64,000 nt of DNA from Liminaster sp964567855 (GCA_964567855.1 CAZMOE010000001.1:1-64000), one strand, 5' to 3'; positions 34,522 to 43,552 are shown, numbered from the stretch's first letter. Notes: generated from the letters alone by a model not told the origin. Numbers and translations are program-made.

Positions 34522-35631
34522 CTATTTCTGAACCTCTACCCGGCGGGTCCTGGGCAACGTGCTGTTGCGCAGATTCGTCTGCGTAACGACGGCCTGGGCC
34601 AGGGAGAGGAAAGATTGCCCCACGGGATGATTATCGTCGAGGACAACCGGGGTCCCACGGTCACCGCTCTCGCAGACGCTCTCCACCACCGGAATCTGGG
34701 CCAGAAGGGGGATGTTCATCTGCTCGGCCAACTGCTTCACACCCTCTTTGCCGAAGATGTAGTATTTATTTTCCGGCAGCTCCATCGGGGTGAACCATGC
34801 CATGTTTTCGACCAGTCCCAACACAGGGACATTGATCTTCTCGTTCAGGAACATGTCGATACCTTTACGCGCATCGGCCAAGGCCACCTGCTGCGGCGTG
34901 CTCACGACCACGGCACCGGTCAGCGCCAACGTCTGCACGATGGTGAGGTGAATATCGCTGGTGCCCGGCGGCAGGTCGATGAGGAAGTAATCCAGCTCGC
35001 CCCAGTCGGCATCGCCGATCAGCTGCTTGAGTGCGCTGCCGGCCATGCTGCCGCGCCAGATCGTGGCATCGTCGGGATTGACGAAAAAGCCCACGGAAAG
35101 AAGCTTGACGCCGTAATTCTCGGCCGGGATGATCAGATCGCGGCCGTCGATATGCTCGGCATAGGGACGATAGGTCTCCAAATCGAACATCTTAGGCATA
35201 GAGGGACCGAAAACGTCGGCATCCAGCAGGCCGACACGATACCCCAGCCGGGCCAGACCGACCGCCAGATTGGCGGCCACGGTGCTCTTGCCCACACCGC
35301 CTTTTCCCGATGCTACGGCGATGATGTTCTTCACTCCGGGCAATTGCTTATCGGGCTCCGGACGGGGCGCCTGCCGCGTCTGAACGGCTATATTGCCGCG
35401 GATTTCCACCGGCTCGTCGCCGGCGGCCTTCTCGACCATCGCCTCGGCGGCCTTCACCACCGAGCGGATAAACGGATCGCCGGGCTTTTCAAATATCAAC
35501 GAGAAAGATACCTTCGCGCCGTCGATGCGGATGTCGTCGGCCAGCATGCCCATCTCTATCAGGTTTTTCCCGGTGCCGGGATAGCGCACCTGAGCCAGCG
35601 CCTCTTTTATCAAATTGGGATATAATGCCAT
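34522..35631 (-). CDS. mrp: Mrp/NBP35-type iron-sulfur carrier ATPase
   Basis: P-loop ATPase that carries and delivers iron-sulfur clusters. The 369-residue protein has an N-terminal MIP18/DUF59 domain (residues about 1-85), the deviant Walker A motif SGKGGVGKST, LDADVFGPSMPKMFD, and YFLIDLPPGTSDIH. The C-terminal CxxC that holds the shared cluster in E. coli Mrp and eukaryotic NBP35 is absent: after LGLVENMAWF there are no paired cysteines. Follows trmB after 120 bp, with no strong terminator between them. Confidence 0.9.
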   Translation of the reverse strand: MALYPNLIKEALAQVRYPGTGKNLIEMGMLADDIRIDGAKVSFSLIFEKPGDPFIRSVVKAAEAMVEKAAGDEPVEIRGNIAVQTRQAPRPEPDKQLPGVKNIIAVASGKGGVGKSTVAANLAVGLARLGYRVGLLDADVFGPSMPKMFDLETYRPYAEHIDGRDLIIPAENYGVKLLSVGFFVNPDDATIWRGSMAGSALKQLIGDADWGELDYFLIDLPPGTSDIHLTIVQTLALTGAVVVSTPQQVALADARKGIDMFLNEKINVPVLGLVENMAWFTPMELPENKYYIFGKEGVKQLAEQMNIPLLAQIPVVESVCESGDRGTPVVLDDNHPVGQSFLSLAQAVVTQTNLRNSTLPRTRRVEVQK

Positions 35632-35751
35632 GTTGATTCTATTTTTTCATATTATCACTATCGGACGGAATGTCGGTTCCTATACCTTTTTACAATCGTT
35701 TTCCGACCGGAAAGTTCTTTCCGCCATCCCGACCGCGTGGAAGGACCCGAT

Positions 35752-36561
35752 TCAGACGTGAACGTCCAGCTGCGACCGCTTGTCGCGTCCATAGCTCCGG
35801 TAAGCATCCAGTTCGATTTCCACCTGCGGTTCGATCCATTCTGTCCGCCCTGCCAGCCTCCAGCCGAGATACTTGATGGATATGCCCCGTGCCAGCCACT
35901 GACTTTCATAGTAGGTACGGATACTGCGCAATGCCTCGACATCCACCGGCGCCCCCCCGCCCGCTTCTGTGAATGAATCCGCAGGAACCCCGTCCCCGCT
36001 CCCATACAGATCCGTGATACGCCCGACAACGGGGAGACCGTTCACACGGGCCATCTCCTCAGTATAGGTGAACAGGAACTGCGAATCGCACTTCAGATGG
36101 ATCAACCCGTCCGGCTGCAGGAATTGCGCATAGTATTGGAGAAAACGGGTCGACGTCAGCCGCTTGTTCACCTTCTTCATTTGCGGGTCGGGAAAGGTGA
36201 TCCAGATCTCGGCCACTTCGTTTATGGCGAAAAATGCGGGCAACAACTCTATTTTGGTACGCAGGAAGGCCACATTCTTCATGCCGCGCTGCAGAGCCTC
36301 GGTCGCACCGGTCCACATGCGCGCCCCTTTGATATCGATACCGATGAAGTTCTTGTCCGGATAGCGGGCGGCAAGGCCTACGGTGTACTCTCCACGACCA
36401 CATCCCAGTTCCAGAACGATAGGATGATCATTATGGAAGAAAAGTTCGCCCCAGCGCCCTTTCATCGGAAAGCCATTGGCCTGCAACTCGGCGTAGGGAT
36501 ATTGAAACACGTGGTCGTAGGCGGCCATCTCGTCAAATTTCTGTAATTTATTCTTTGCCAT
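35752..36561 (-). CDS. trmB: tRNA (guanine-N7-)-methyltransferase
   Basis: Methylates G46 in the tRNA variable loop with S-adenosylmethionine. The 269-residue protein has the SAM motif VLELGCGRGEYTVGLA, NFIGIDIKGARMW, and the TrmB signature ITFPDPQMKKVNKRL followed by TSTRFLQYYAQFLQPDG. A C-terminal extension of about 60 residues goes beyond the usual length. The promoter sits directly against the start codon, so the mRNA may be nearly leaderless; a later in-frame ATG (MAAYDHV, residue 12) is an alternative start. Confidence 0.92.
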   Translation of the reverse strand: MAKNKLQKFDEMAAYDHVFQYPYAELQANGFPMKGRWGELFFHNDHPIVLELGCGRGEYTVGLAARYPDKNFIGIDIKGARMWTGATEALQRGMKNVAFLRTKIELLPAFFAINEVAEIWITFPDPQMKKVNKRLTSTRFLQYYAQFLQPDGLIHLKCDSQFLFTYTEEMARVNGLPVVGRITDLYGSGDGVPADSFTEAGGGAPVDVEALRSIRTYYESQWLARGISIKYLGWRLAGRTEWIEPQVEIELDAYRSYGRDKRSQLDVHV

Positions 36562-36569
36562 AACGCCTG

Positions 36570-36600
36570 CGAAGATAAGGGAATTTAAGAAAACGACAAA
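36570..36600 (-). promoter_or_regulatory. Promoter of trmB
   Basis: On the complement strand TTTG (36597-36600), 19 bp, TATCTTCG (36570-36577). The -7 box ends 9 nt before the annotated ATG, giving a leader of only a few nucleotides. Confidence 0.65.
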
Positions 36601-36630
36601 ATTATGCTTAATTTTTCTTACCGCATTCCG

Positions 36631-37548
36631 TCACACATGCAGGCAAAGCCCCTCTTGCGCCAGAATCGTCTCCGGAAAGACGCTTCGGGCCTCCGCCAGC
36701 ATGGCGTCAAGCGACTCATAGCGGGCGGAATAGTGTCCAAGACAGAGCCGCTTGACCTGCGCTTTCCGGGCAATGGTCGCCGCCTGCACCGCAGTACTAT
36801 GCCAGCGTGCACGGGCCAGATGCGCCAGATCATGCATATAGGTCGACTCATGATACAGCAGATCCACGCCCCCGATCAGCGGCAGAATGCGCTCGTTGTA
36901 GGCCGTATCCGAGCAATAAGCGTATTTCTTCGACGGCGACGGCGGTGTGGTGAGCCGGTCGTTGGGATAAAAGCGGCCGGTTTCCGGATCCGTCCAGTCC
37001 GCCCCTTGTTTGATGAGACGGTAATAGGCCACCGGTATGCCGATTTCCCGCACCACGTCGACATTCAGATGCCGCTCGCGCTCTTTTTCCTCAAAAAGGA
37101 AACCGGCCGTGGGCACCCGGTGAAGCAGAGGAATCGTAGAGACTCTGAGCGTCCGATCTTCATAAATAACTTCCGTCCGGGAGGGTGTGAACGGTTCTAT
37201 CCGGATCGTATAGGGAAGATCGCGGCAAAAGTAATCCAGTTGCGGACGGAAAATACGCTCCGCATCGCCATGGGCATGCACCACAATTTCCCCGCCCCGC
37301 TGGTTCAATCCCAAAGTCGAGAGAAAACCGATCAGGCCGAAACAATGATCGCCATGCAGATGCGAGAGAAAAATGTGGCCGATCTTCTGAAAGCCCAGCC
37401 GCCGGCGCCGCAGCTCCAGCTGGGTGCCTTCGCCGCAATCTATCATGAACAGCTTGTTGCGGAAATCCACCACCTGCGTCGTCGGCAGGTGGCGCAAAGT
37501 CGGCGTTGCCGATCCACAGCCTAAAATATTGACATCGAAACAATCCAT
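36631..37548 (-). CDS. rnz: Ribonuclease Z
   Basis: Metallo-beta-lactamase-fold endonuclease that trims tRNA 3' ends. The 305-residue protein has the N-terminal LGCGSATPTLRHLPTTQVV, the zinc motif LSHLHGDHCFGLIGFLSTLG, the exosite region, YCSDTAYNE with its metal aspartate, HESTYMHD, and the late LGHYSARY histidine. All metal ligands appear intact. Single gene with its own promoter. Confidence 0.93.
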   Translation of the reverse strand: MDCFDVNILGCGSATPTLRHLPTTQVVDFRNKLFMIDCGEGTQLELRRRRLGFQKIGHIFLSHLHGDHCFGLIGFLSTLGLNQRGGEIVVHAHGDAERIFRPQLDYFCRDLPYTIRIEPFTPSRTEVIYEDRTLRVSTIPLLHRVPTAGFLFEEKERERHLNVDVVREIGIPVAYYRLIKQGADWTDPETGRFYPNDRLTTPPSPSKKYAYCSDTAYNERILPLIGGVDLLYHESTYMHDLAHLARARWHSTAVQAATIARKAQVKRLCLGHYSARYESLDAMLAEARSVFPETILAQEGLCLHV

Positions 37549-37578
37549 AGAGAGCAGTCTTTATACAAGTTCGGTTCG

Positions 37579-37610
37579 CGAAGATACATTTTTTTCCGCA
37601 CATAATCAAA
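37579..37610 (-). promoter_or_regulatory. Promoter of rnz
   Basis: On the complement strand TTTG (37607-37610), 20 bp, TATCTTCG (37579-37586), about 30 nt before the start codon. Confidence 0.66.
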
Positions 37611-37819
37611 TATGCCGTTACAAGAAAGCGGCAGGCCGGTCATATCCGCCCGGCAATAAAAAATACCGTCCGGCGCCCGGCAAACGCTCCCGAGGTCCCC
37701 GCTCCCTCTCCGCCGGAAGAAATATCGTCCGACGTTGTAAAAAAACAGGCGGCACGGCGTTTTTTAAAATATTTGTCTTAATTTTGCGCTGCCATATTTT
37801 AAACATCATTCATAAGCCC

Positions 37820-39328
37820 ATGTCCGCAGCCCTTGTTCTTGCGATCATCGCATTCTATTTCTGTGTCATTTTCTTCGTCAGCTATCTGACCACCCGCCGG
37901 CAGAAAGACGGCAACCGCTCGTTTTTCATCGGCGACCGCAAATCGCCCTGGTATGTCGTTGCCATTGCCATGATCGGCACCTCCATTTCTGGTGTCACCT
38001 TCATTTCGGTACCGGGTATGGTGGCCGCGACGCAGTTTTCCTATCTTCAGATGGTACTCGGATTCGTAGCCGGATATTTCGCCGTGGCCTACGTACTCCT
38101 TCCCCTCTACTATAAACTGAATCTCTGCAGCATTTATGGCTATCTGGAGCAACGTTACGGCCTCTCCAGCTACCGCGTCGGAGCGGCCTTCTTTCTGATA
38201 TCCAAGTTCCTCGGCTGCGGCGTCAGGATGTACCTGACCGCCCTCGTCCTCCAGCTGATATTGTTCGACGGTCTCGGCATTTCATTCGCCGCCAACATTA
38301 CGCTGACCATGCTGGTCGTCTGGCTTTATACTTTCCGCGGCGGCGTGAAGACGTTGGTGTGGACCGACATGCTGCAAACGCTTTCGCTGATCCTTGCCGT
38401 GATCTTCTGCATCGTCTACATCTGCCGGGCCATGGGGCTCGACGGGCAGGGACTGTGGAACACGATCGCCGGAAGCCACATGTCGCAAACCTGGTTCTTC
38501 GACGACGTGAACGACAAGCGCTACTTCTGGAAACAGTTCCTTGCCGGCATGTTCACGACCATCGCCATGACAGGACTCGACCAGGACATGATGCAGAAAA
38601 ACCTCTCATGCAAAACATTGCGCGACGCCCAGAAAAATGTCATCAGCTACGGCTTCGGTTTTCTGCCCGTCAACCTGTTGTTTCTCGCCCTCGGCATTCT
38701 GCTGTACCGATACGCGGCCAGTGTAGGCCTTTGCGACGCGGCAGGCAGTCTGATCGGGCTGAAAAGCGACGAGCTCTTCCCGCTGCTTGCCACCGGCGGC
38801 AACGCGGCAGGCAGCTACCTGCCTACCGTCGTCGGCATCCTTTTCATCCTGGGACTGATTGCAGCAGCATTCAGTAGCGCCGGTTCGGCAGTAACGGCAC
38901 TGACGACCTCGGTAACAGTCGACATCCTGCGGGCCGACCGCTCCGGCGATGAAAAACGTCTGAGAAAAATACGGTCATACGTACACCTCTTGAATACTGT
39001 CGTCATGGGCGTGCTGATTTACCTCTTCCGCGTGGTGGGCAATAACAGCGTCATCGATGCGGTGTATGTCGTGGCCAGTTATACCTACGGGCCTCTGCTC
39101 GGCCTGTACGCCTTCGGTCTTTATACCCGTCGCCGGGTCCGCGACGGCTGGGTACCGCTCATCTGTCTCCTCTCACCCGTGGCCTGCTTCATCCTGAGCC
39201 AAAACACCGAGGCCTGGTTCAACGGATATAAAATGGGCTACGAACTGCTGCTGGTCAACGGCGCGCTTACCGCCCTCGGCTTGTGGGCAGCCTCTTTCAA
39301 CACGGGGAAAACAAAAGCCAAAGCGTAA
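37820..39328 (+). CDS. Sodium:solute symporter family transporter
   Basis: A 502-residue inner-membrane protein with about 13 hydrophobic helices in the SSS (SGLT/PutP) pattern: LTTRRQKDGNRSFFIGDRKSPWYVVAIAMIGTSISGVTFISVPG at the first helices, YRVGAAFFLISKFLGCGVRMYL, and GLIAAAFSSAGSAVTALTTSVTVDIL around the conserved sodium-site serines. The solute (sugar, sialic acid, amino acid or other) is not evident. Start MSAALVLA follows a -7 element TAATTTTG at 37779-37786. Its stop lies 9 bp from that of the convergent channel gene, with no terminator between. Confidence 0.88.
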   Translation: MSAALVLAIIAFYFCVIFFVSYLTTRRQKDGNRSFFIGDRKSPWYVVAIAMIGTSISGVTFISVPGMVAATQFSYLQMVLGFVAGYFAVAYVLLPLYYKLNLCSIYGYLEQRYGLSSYRVGAAFFLISKFLGCGVRMYLTALVLQLILFDGLGISFAANITLTMLVVWLYTFRGGVKTLVWTDMLQTLSLILAVIFCIVYICRAMGLDGQGLWNTIAGSHMSQTWFFDDVNDKRYFWKQFLAGMFTTIAMTGLDQDMMQKNLSCKTLRDAQKNVISYGFGFLPVNLLFLALGILLYRYAASVGLCDAAGSLIGLKSDELFPLLATGGNAAGSYLPTVVGILFILGLIAAAFSSAGSAVTALTTSVTVDILRADRSGDEKRLRKIRSYVHLLNTVVMGVLIYLFRVVGNNSVIDAVYVVASYTYGPLLGLYAFGLYTRRRVRDGWVPLICLLSPVACFILSQNTEAWFNGYKMGYELLLVNGALTALGLWAASFNTGKTKAKA

Positions 39329-39337
39329 CTGCAAGGT

Positions 39338-40144
39338 TCAGGATTGTGCCGGCGTATCGTCTCCATTCGCCTTGTCCTGCATGAGGCGGTCGATCTTACG
39401 CTCTATCTCATCCAGTTTGGCCTTGACGTCGTCATTGTTGTCGCCCACCATGGCGTCGACAAAAATGGAGTTCAGCAACGAGAGGCCGATGATACCGCCC
39501 AACACCAGCATGAGACAAAAGTAGAGGCGAATCACATGCACCCAGCCGGGAGAATAAGCGGCGGCGACGGCATCGGGAATCTCATACCATCCTTCCAGCG
39601 TGAACAGGCGGAAGATGGAATAGACGGAATCCACCGGCGTAGCGAAGTATTTGGGTACCTCTGCCTTGAAAAGGGAACAACTGACCAGCCCGAAGATGAC
39701 TATGATAATGAAAAAGCCGATAAACAGGGCGTAGGATTCTTTCATGGCATTGACGAAGCCCCGGGCAATCTGCGAGAAATTGGGAAAGAGGTGGATGACC
39801 CTGAAAAAACGGAAGATACGGATGGAACGTATCACAAGCAGAACCGACAGATCCATCATGGAGGGTGGCAAGATGAAAGCGATGAGCGACGGAAGGGCCA
39901 GGATGACCAACACGCCGTCCAGACGGTTCCAGCCTTTAGCCCAATAGCGACGCAATCCCTGATAGTGAATCTTCAAGAGCATTTCGGCTATGAAAATGAG
40001 AGTACAACACACGTCTACAATCCGGATCCAGATCGACAAGAACCCGCATTCCTGCAAAAAAATGGCCACAACATTCAGGAAGATGACAAACAGGATGAAC
40101 TTATCGTTGAGAACGACATTTATCAGAATTTTTTTCACCGGCAC
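39338..40144 (-). CDS. Voltage-gated cation channel of the bacterial NaV type
   Basis: A 268-residue single-domain (six-helix) channel subunit expected to form tetramers. The voltage sensor S4 has four arginines at every third position (VIRSIRIFRFFRVIH). The pore helix and selectivity filter read FRLFTLEGWYEIP, in place of the TLESW of NaChBac. S6 (LYFCLMLVLGGIIGLSLLNSIFVDAM) is followed by a C-terminal coiled coil (VKAKLDEIERKIDRLMQD) as in bacterial NaV channels. The reading frame starts at GTG (40144 or 40138). Ion selectivity (sodium or calcium) cannot be read from sequence. Confidence 0.85.
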   Translation of the reverse strand: MPVKKILINVVLNDKFILFVIFLNVVAIFLQECGFLSIWIRIVDVCCTLIFIAEMLLKIHYQGLRRYWAKGWNRLDGVLVILALPSLIAFILPPSMMDLSVLLVIRSIRIFRFFRVIHLFPNFSQIARGFVNAMKESYALFIGFFIIIVIFGLVSCSLFKAEVPKYFATPVDSVYSIFRLFTLEGWYEIPDAVAAAYSPGWVHVIRLYFCLMLVLGGIIGLSLLNSIFVDAMVGDNNDDVKAKLDEIERKIDRLMQDKANGDDTPAQS

Positions 40145-40236
40145 GATTGTTTGAAGATGGTAATAGGAATAAGGAGAAATAAATCATACGCCAAGAGGCG
40201 GAAACAAGGGTAAGGCCGCTCCAAGAAAAAATAAAA

Positions 40237-40270
40237 ATATCGGGACAAAACATATCATTCATCCCGATAT
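40237..40270 (-). terminator. Terminator of dnaJ
   Basis: Arms atatcggga (40237-40245) and tcccgatat (40262-40270); on the dnaJ strand the hairpin is followed by tttttatttttt, a good rho-independent terminator 20 bp beyond the stop. Confidence 0.75.
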
Positions 40271-40289
40271 CTTATCTTGTCTGACCCCT

Positions 40290-41420
40290 TTATCTGAACA
40301 TGTTCTTGATTTTCTGTTTGAAACGCTGCAATACGGTAGAACCGGTCTTGAAATGATCGCGGTCACGAAGTCCCTCGATGATTTTCCGTTCTTCGGAATC
40401 CAGCAATTCGGGAACATAGACGGAGATATTGACTACCAGCTCGCCGCGCCCGTAGCGGTTGACCGTAGGCAAGCCTTTGCCGGGGTAGCGTTGCAGGGTG
40501 TCGGGCTGCGTGCCGGCCGGAATTTTGATTTTCATACTGCCGTCGACCAGAGGAATCTCCACCTCGCCGCCCAATGCGGCTGTAGGGAAGTCGAGCAGGA
40601 GATTGTAGATCAGCTTGTCGTCTTCACGGATGAAGTCCTGCTGCGGCTCCTCTTCGATAAGGATATAAAGGTCGCCGTTGACGCCGCCCTGACGTGCGGC
40701 ATTACCATATCCCTGCATGTTCAGCTGCATGCCCTCGGCCACTCCCGGAGGAATATGCACGTCGACGATCGCCTCGCCCATCACGACCCCTTCGCCCTTG
40801 CAATGGGGGCACTTGGTCTTGATGCGGCGTCCGGAACCATGGCAGTCGGGACAAGGCGTTTCGGTCTGCATCTGTCCCAGAATGGTGCGAACCACACGGC
40901 GGACACGGCCGCTGCCGTGACACGTCGGGCAGGTCTCGATCTCCTTGCCGTCCTTGGCACCGGTACCATGGCAATGCTCGCAAGCCACATATTTTTTGAT
41001 TTTCAGATGCTTGTCGACGCCATTCAGCACATCCGAAAGCGATACCTTCACCTTGATGCGAATGTTGGTACCGTGGTTCTGGTCGCCCTCGTCATCGCCG
41101 AAACTGGCGCTGAAGCCGCCGCCGAAACCACCTCCGAAGAACTGGTTGAAAATATCGAACGGATTGGATCCGCTGAAACCGCCGAAGCCTCCCTGACCGG
41201 GTTCCTCGAAACCGAACTGGTCATAGCGGGCGCGACGCTGAGGATCGCTCAGACATTCATACGCTTCGGCAATCTGTTTGAATTTTTCTTCGGCACTCTT
41301 GTCGCCCGGGTTCTTGTCGGGATGATATTTGATGGCCAAACGCCGGTAGGCTTTCTTGATTTCATCGTCGGAAGCGGATTTCCCGACGCCAAGCACTTCA
41401 TAATAGTCCTGCTTTTCCAT
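40290..41420 (-). CDS. dnaJ: Chaperone DnaJ
   Basis: Hsp40 co-chaperone that stimulates DnaK. The 376-residue type I protein has the J domain with YHPDKNPG, a Gly/Phe-rich linker (GFGGFSGSNPFDIFNQFFGGGFGGGF), four zinc-finger repeats (CEHCHGTG, CPTCHGSG, CPDCHGSG, CPHCKGEG) and the substrate-binding C-terminal domains. The usual neighbour grpE is not beside it; upstream is its own promoter and then an HD-domain gene on the same strand. Confidence 0.95.
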   Translation of the reverse strand: MEKQDYYEVLGVGKSASDDEIKKAYRRLAIKYHPDKNPGDKSAEEKFKQIAEAYECLSDPQRRARYDQFGFEEPGQGGFGGFSGSNPFDIFNQFFGGGFGGGFSASFGDDEGDQNHGTNIRIKVKVSLSDVLNGVDKHLKIKKYVACEHCHGTGAKDGKEIETCPTCHGSGRVRRVVRTILGQMQTETPCPDCHGSGRRIKTKCPHCKGEGVVMGEAIVDVHIPPGVAEGMQLNMQGYGNAARQGGVNGDLYILIEEEPQQDFIREDDKLIYNLLLDFPTAALGGEVEIPLVDGSMKIKIPAGTQPDTLQRYPGKGLPTVNRYGRGELVVNISVYVPELLDSEERKIIEGLRDRDHFKTGSTVLQRFKQKIKNMFR

Positions 41421-41451
41421 GAATACAGAGGTGATGAATTATTTCGGTGCG

Positions 41452-41483
41452 CGAAAATAGCCTTTTTCATTGATAAAAACAAG
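41452..41483 (-). promoter_or_regulatory. Promoter of dnaJ
   Basis: On the complement strand CTTG (41480-41483), 20 bp, TATTTTCG (41452-41459), about 30 nt before the start codon. No CIRCE-type repeat is visible. Confidence 0.5.
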
Positions 41484-41496
41484 AATACGCCTCATT

Positions 41497-42060
41497 TTAT
41501 AGATGAAAAAGGTCGCAAAGCAGGTCAAATCGGGCGACGGTGTCACTTCCAAACTTCAACATCGAACGGCGGACGTCCTCCAGCGGCTTCTCACATTCGG
41601 GACGGGACTTGGAAAAAAATTTATCGGCCAGACAGACAAGTTTTTCCTCCACCGTTTCCGGCAGGTAATCCCTGACAGGGATCGGGAGCTGCTGCCGGCG
41701 CACCTCCCCGGCGGTGATACCGGCACCGGTGTGCCGCTCGCAAATGCGGGCATAGGGCTCCATGTCGATGCCATGGTCGGCGCCGTAACGGCGCAACATC
41801 TCAGCACCGATAGTGCCGTGGGCGATATACGGGAAGCGCCCCTCACAGAAGATGCCGGGGGCCTCGCATTCGCGGATACCGATGTCATGCAACATGGCTC
41901 CGGCCGCCACCTTGCCGAGATCGATATTCAGAGACTGGCAGGCGGGAGCGGCGGCAATGGCAAGGGCTTTGTCACGCACTTGGGTGCTATGGGCGATAAG
42001 GAGACGGCGTAACAGCGTCTCTTCGGGATAAAAACAATCGATGATTTCTATAACATTCAT
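41497..42060 (-). CDS. HDIG-domain phosphohydrolase
   Basis: A 187-residue HD-superfamily protein with LLIAHSTQVRDKALAIA, the metal motif MLHDIGIRE, AHGTIGAEMLRRYG and CERHTGAGIT, the arrangement of small bacterial HDIG hydrolases acting on nucleotides or related phosphates. Substrate unknown. Start MNVIEIID is chosen over an upstream in-frame start whose extra residues are not family-like. It has its own promoter and lies 76 bp before dnaJ. Confidence 0.85.
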   Translation of the reverse strand: MNVIEIIDCFYPEETLLRRLLIAHSTQVRDKALAIAAAPACQSLNIDLGKVAAGAMLHDIGIRECEAPGIFCEGRFPYIAHGTIGAEMLRRYGADHGIDMEPYARICERHTGAGITAGEVRRQQLPIPVRDYLPETVEEKLVCLADKFFSKSRPECEKPLEDVRRSMLKFGSDTVARFDLLCDLFHL

Positions 42061-42137
42061 ATAAAGACCGGTTTCCGGCCCGCGGCAAGCATCAGTCATT
42101 GCCTTGGAGGCCGTTCATTTTTTGAGGATAGCGGGTG

Positions 42138-42169
42138 CAAAGATAACGGAAGTATGAAAAAACTACAAC
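42138..42169 (-). promoter_or_regulatory. Promoter of the HDIG gene
   Basis: On the complement strand GTTG (42166-42169), 20 bp, TATCTTTG (42138-42145), leader about 70 nt. It abuts a hairpin that ends the upstream operon. Confidence 0.5.
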
Positions 42170-42203
42170 CCGGCAGGACCATAAAATCAAGAAGCCCTGC
42201 CGG
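42170..42203 (-). terminator. Terminator after the SIMPL operon
   Basis: Arms ccggcagg (42170-42177) and cctgccgg (42196-42203); on this strand followed by gttgtagtttttt. Lies about 60 bp beyond the stop of the hypothetical gene. Confidence 0.55.
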
Positions 42204-42265
42204 CACAGTCCGACACCGGCCCCATAAAATTATCGGCGCCCTGCTGTCAGGACACCGATAGGTTG

Positions 42266-42799
42266 CTAATACAATTCGCCATACAAATGCCGGTGGCCCT
42301 CCTTGACCTCCCGCAGGTGCTGGATCGTCCGATATTTTTTGCTCAACATCTTGGACAAAAGGTGATTGGCGTCGAACGAGACCGTCGGATGAGGTGTGTA
42401 GGCCCGATAACTGACTCCATTCACTCCCGGAATGCCGATACCCGGAAGATTCCTCACCGTGCCCAGCTCCCTTTCGTAGAGTTTCAATGCAAAATACATC
42501 GAGTCGTAGCGGCAATGTCTGACGGTATCCGGGGGCGGCACCTCTTCCGGCTCCCCAACCCATTCGTGCAGCTGCTCCACCGTCAGGGGATCGTCCTCCA
42601 CCGGAGACGGCTGTTGCTCGAAAAGATGCAGAATCTGCTGCATCGCCTCGGGAACGACAACCAGCGAGTCCTCCTGCGTAAACCGGGCACGGCCCCGGTT
42701 CCGCTCACGATCCTCCCACGTCTGCGGCTCTTCCTGAGCGCATACACGCGCCGCAGAAAGCAATAAAACGACAATCGGACAGAGATAACGACACGACAT
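42266..42799 (-). CDS. Secreted hypothetical protein
   Basis: A 177-residue protein with a clear signal peptide (MSCRYLCPIVVLLLSAARVCAQ). The mature part is acidic at first (EEPQTWEDRERNRGRARF, EDDPLTVEQLHEWVGEPEEVPPP) and basic at the end (KMLSKKYRTIQHLREVKEGHRHLYGELY). No family recognised. It begins 10 bp after the SIMPL gene and so is the second gene of that operon, which hints at a joint periplasmic function. A GTG start two codons upstream is possible. Confidence 0.7.
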   Translation of the reverse strand: MSCRYLCPIVVLLLSAARVCAQEEPQTWEDRERNRGRARFTQEDSLVVVPEAMQQILHLFEQQPSPVEDDPLTVEQLHEWVGEPEEVPPPDTVRHCRYDSMYFALKLYERELGTVRNLPGIGIPGVNGVSYRAYTPHPTVSFDANHLLSKMLSKKYRTIQHLREVKEGHRHLYGELY

Positions 42800-42809
42800 G
42801 GACACCGGA

Positions 42810-43496
42810 TTACTTCAAATAGTAGTCAATGGTGGTGACGACACGTATTTTCTTCATCTGCGGGGTGTTGGAATCTTCGGAGATGGAGAACTGGCCCTGA
42901 TTGGCAAACTTGATGCTGCCCAGGTCGCACTCGGCATCGGCCGCGAACTTCTCGGCCACGGCACGGGCATTGCGGGTCGCCTCCTCGATCATGGCCGGCT
43001 TCAGGTCGTTAAGGGCCGTATACAGATATTGAACCGACCAGTTATTGGTTTCCACAGCCACGCCTTGCTTCAACAGTTCGGCCTGCATGGTCATGATCTT
43101 CATCACCTTCTCGACATCGGTCGACGTAACCACGATAGAGCCTGAAGCCTGATAGCGGCTCTTGACATTGTCCGGAATGTAGCTCATGGCAAAACGGTCG
43201 GTGACAGAGGCCGACGGGATAAAGATTTCATCGGCCGAAATGCCGTTCTGTTTCAAAAATCCGACGATGGATGCTTTCTGTTTCTCGACCTGCTCGTAGA
43301 GGGAAAGCAAATCATTGCTGACCGTGTTGTAAGAAAGCGGCCAGACTACCTTGTTGGCCATCACTTCCCGCTCGGCCAGCCCCTTGACACTGACATAACG
43401 GTCCTTTTTGGCGAAATTGTCGATACCGCAATAGATGCTGTAAGCCCCGATAATGATGCCAACGCTCAAAATAGCTGAAGAAAGAATATTTTTCAT
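42810..43496 (-). CDS. SIMPL domain (DUF541) protein
   Basis: A 228-residue protein with one N-terminal membrane anchor (ILSSAILSVGIIIGAYSIY) and a periplasmic SIMPL domain. Typical features are YVSVKGLAEREVMANKVVWPLSY at the start, SIVVTSTDVEKVMKIM, and DLKPAMIEEATRNARAVAEKFAADAECDLGSIKFANQGQF at the end. Family members (E. coli YggE, Brucella BP26) affect envelope or oxidative stress and can form channel-like rings; mechanism is unknown. First gene of a two-gene operon with a consensus promoter. Confidence 0.87.
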   Translation of the reverse strand: MKNILSSAILSVGIIIGAYSIYCGIDNFAKKDRYVSVKGLAEREVMANKVVWPLSYNTVSNDLLSLYEQVEKQKASIVGFLKQNGISADEIFIPSASVTDRFAMSYIPDNVKSRYQASGSIVVTSTDVEKVMKIMTMQAELLKQGVAVETNNWSVQYLYTALNDLKPAMIEEATRNARAVAEKFAADAECDLGSIKFANQGQFSISEDSNTPQMKKIRVVTTIDYYLK

Positions 43497-43520
43497 ATCT
43501 AAAAAATTTAAGTTACTGCG

Positions 43521-43552
43521 CAAAAGTAGAATTTTTCTCGCTTAATTTCAAA
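43521..43552 (-). promoter_or_regulatory. Promoter of the SIMPL operon
   Basis: On the complement strand TTTG (43549-43552), 20 bp, TACTTTTG (43521-43528), a consensus match. The leader is only about 20 nt. Confidence 0.7.
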
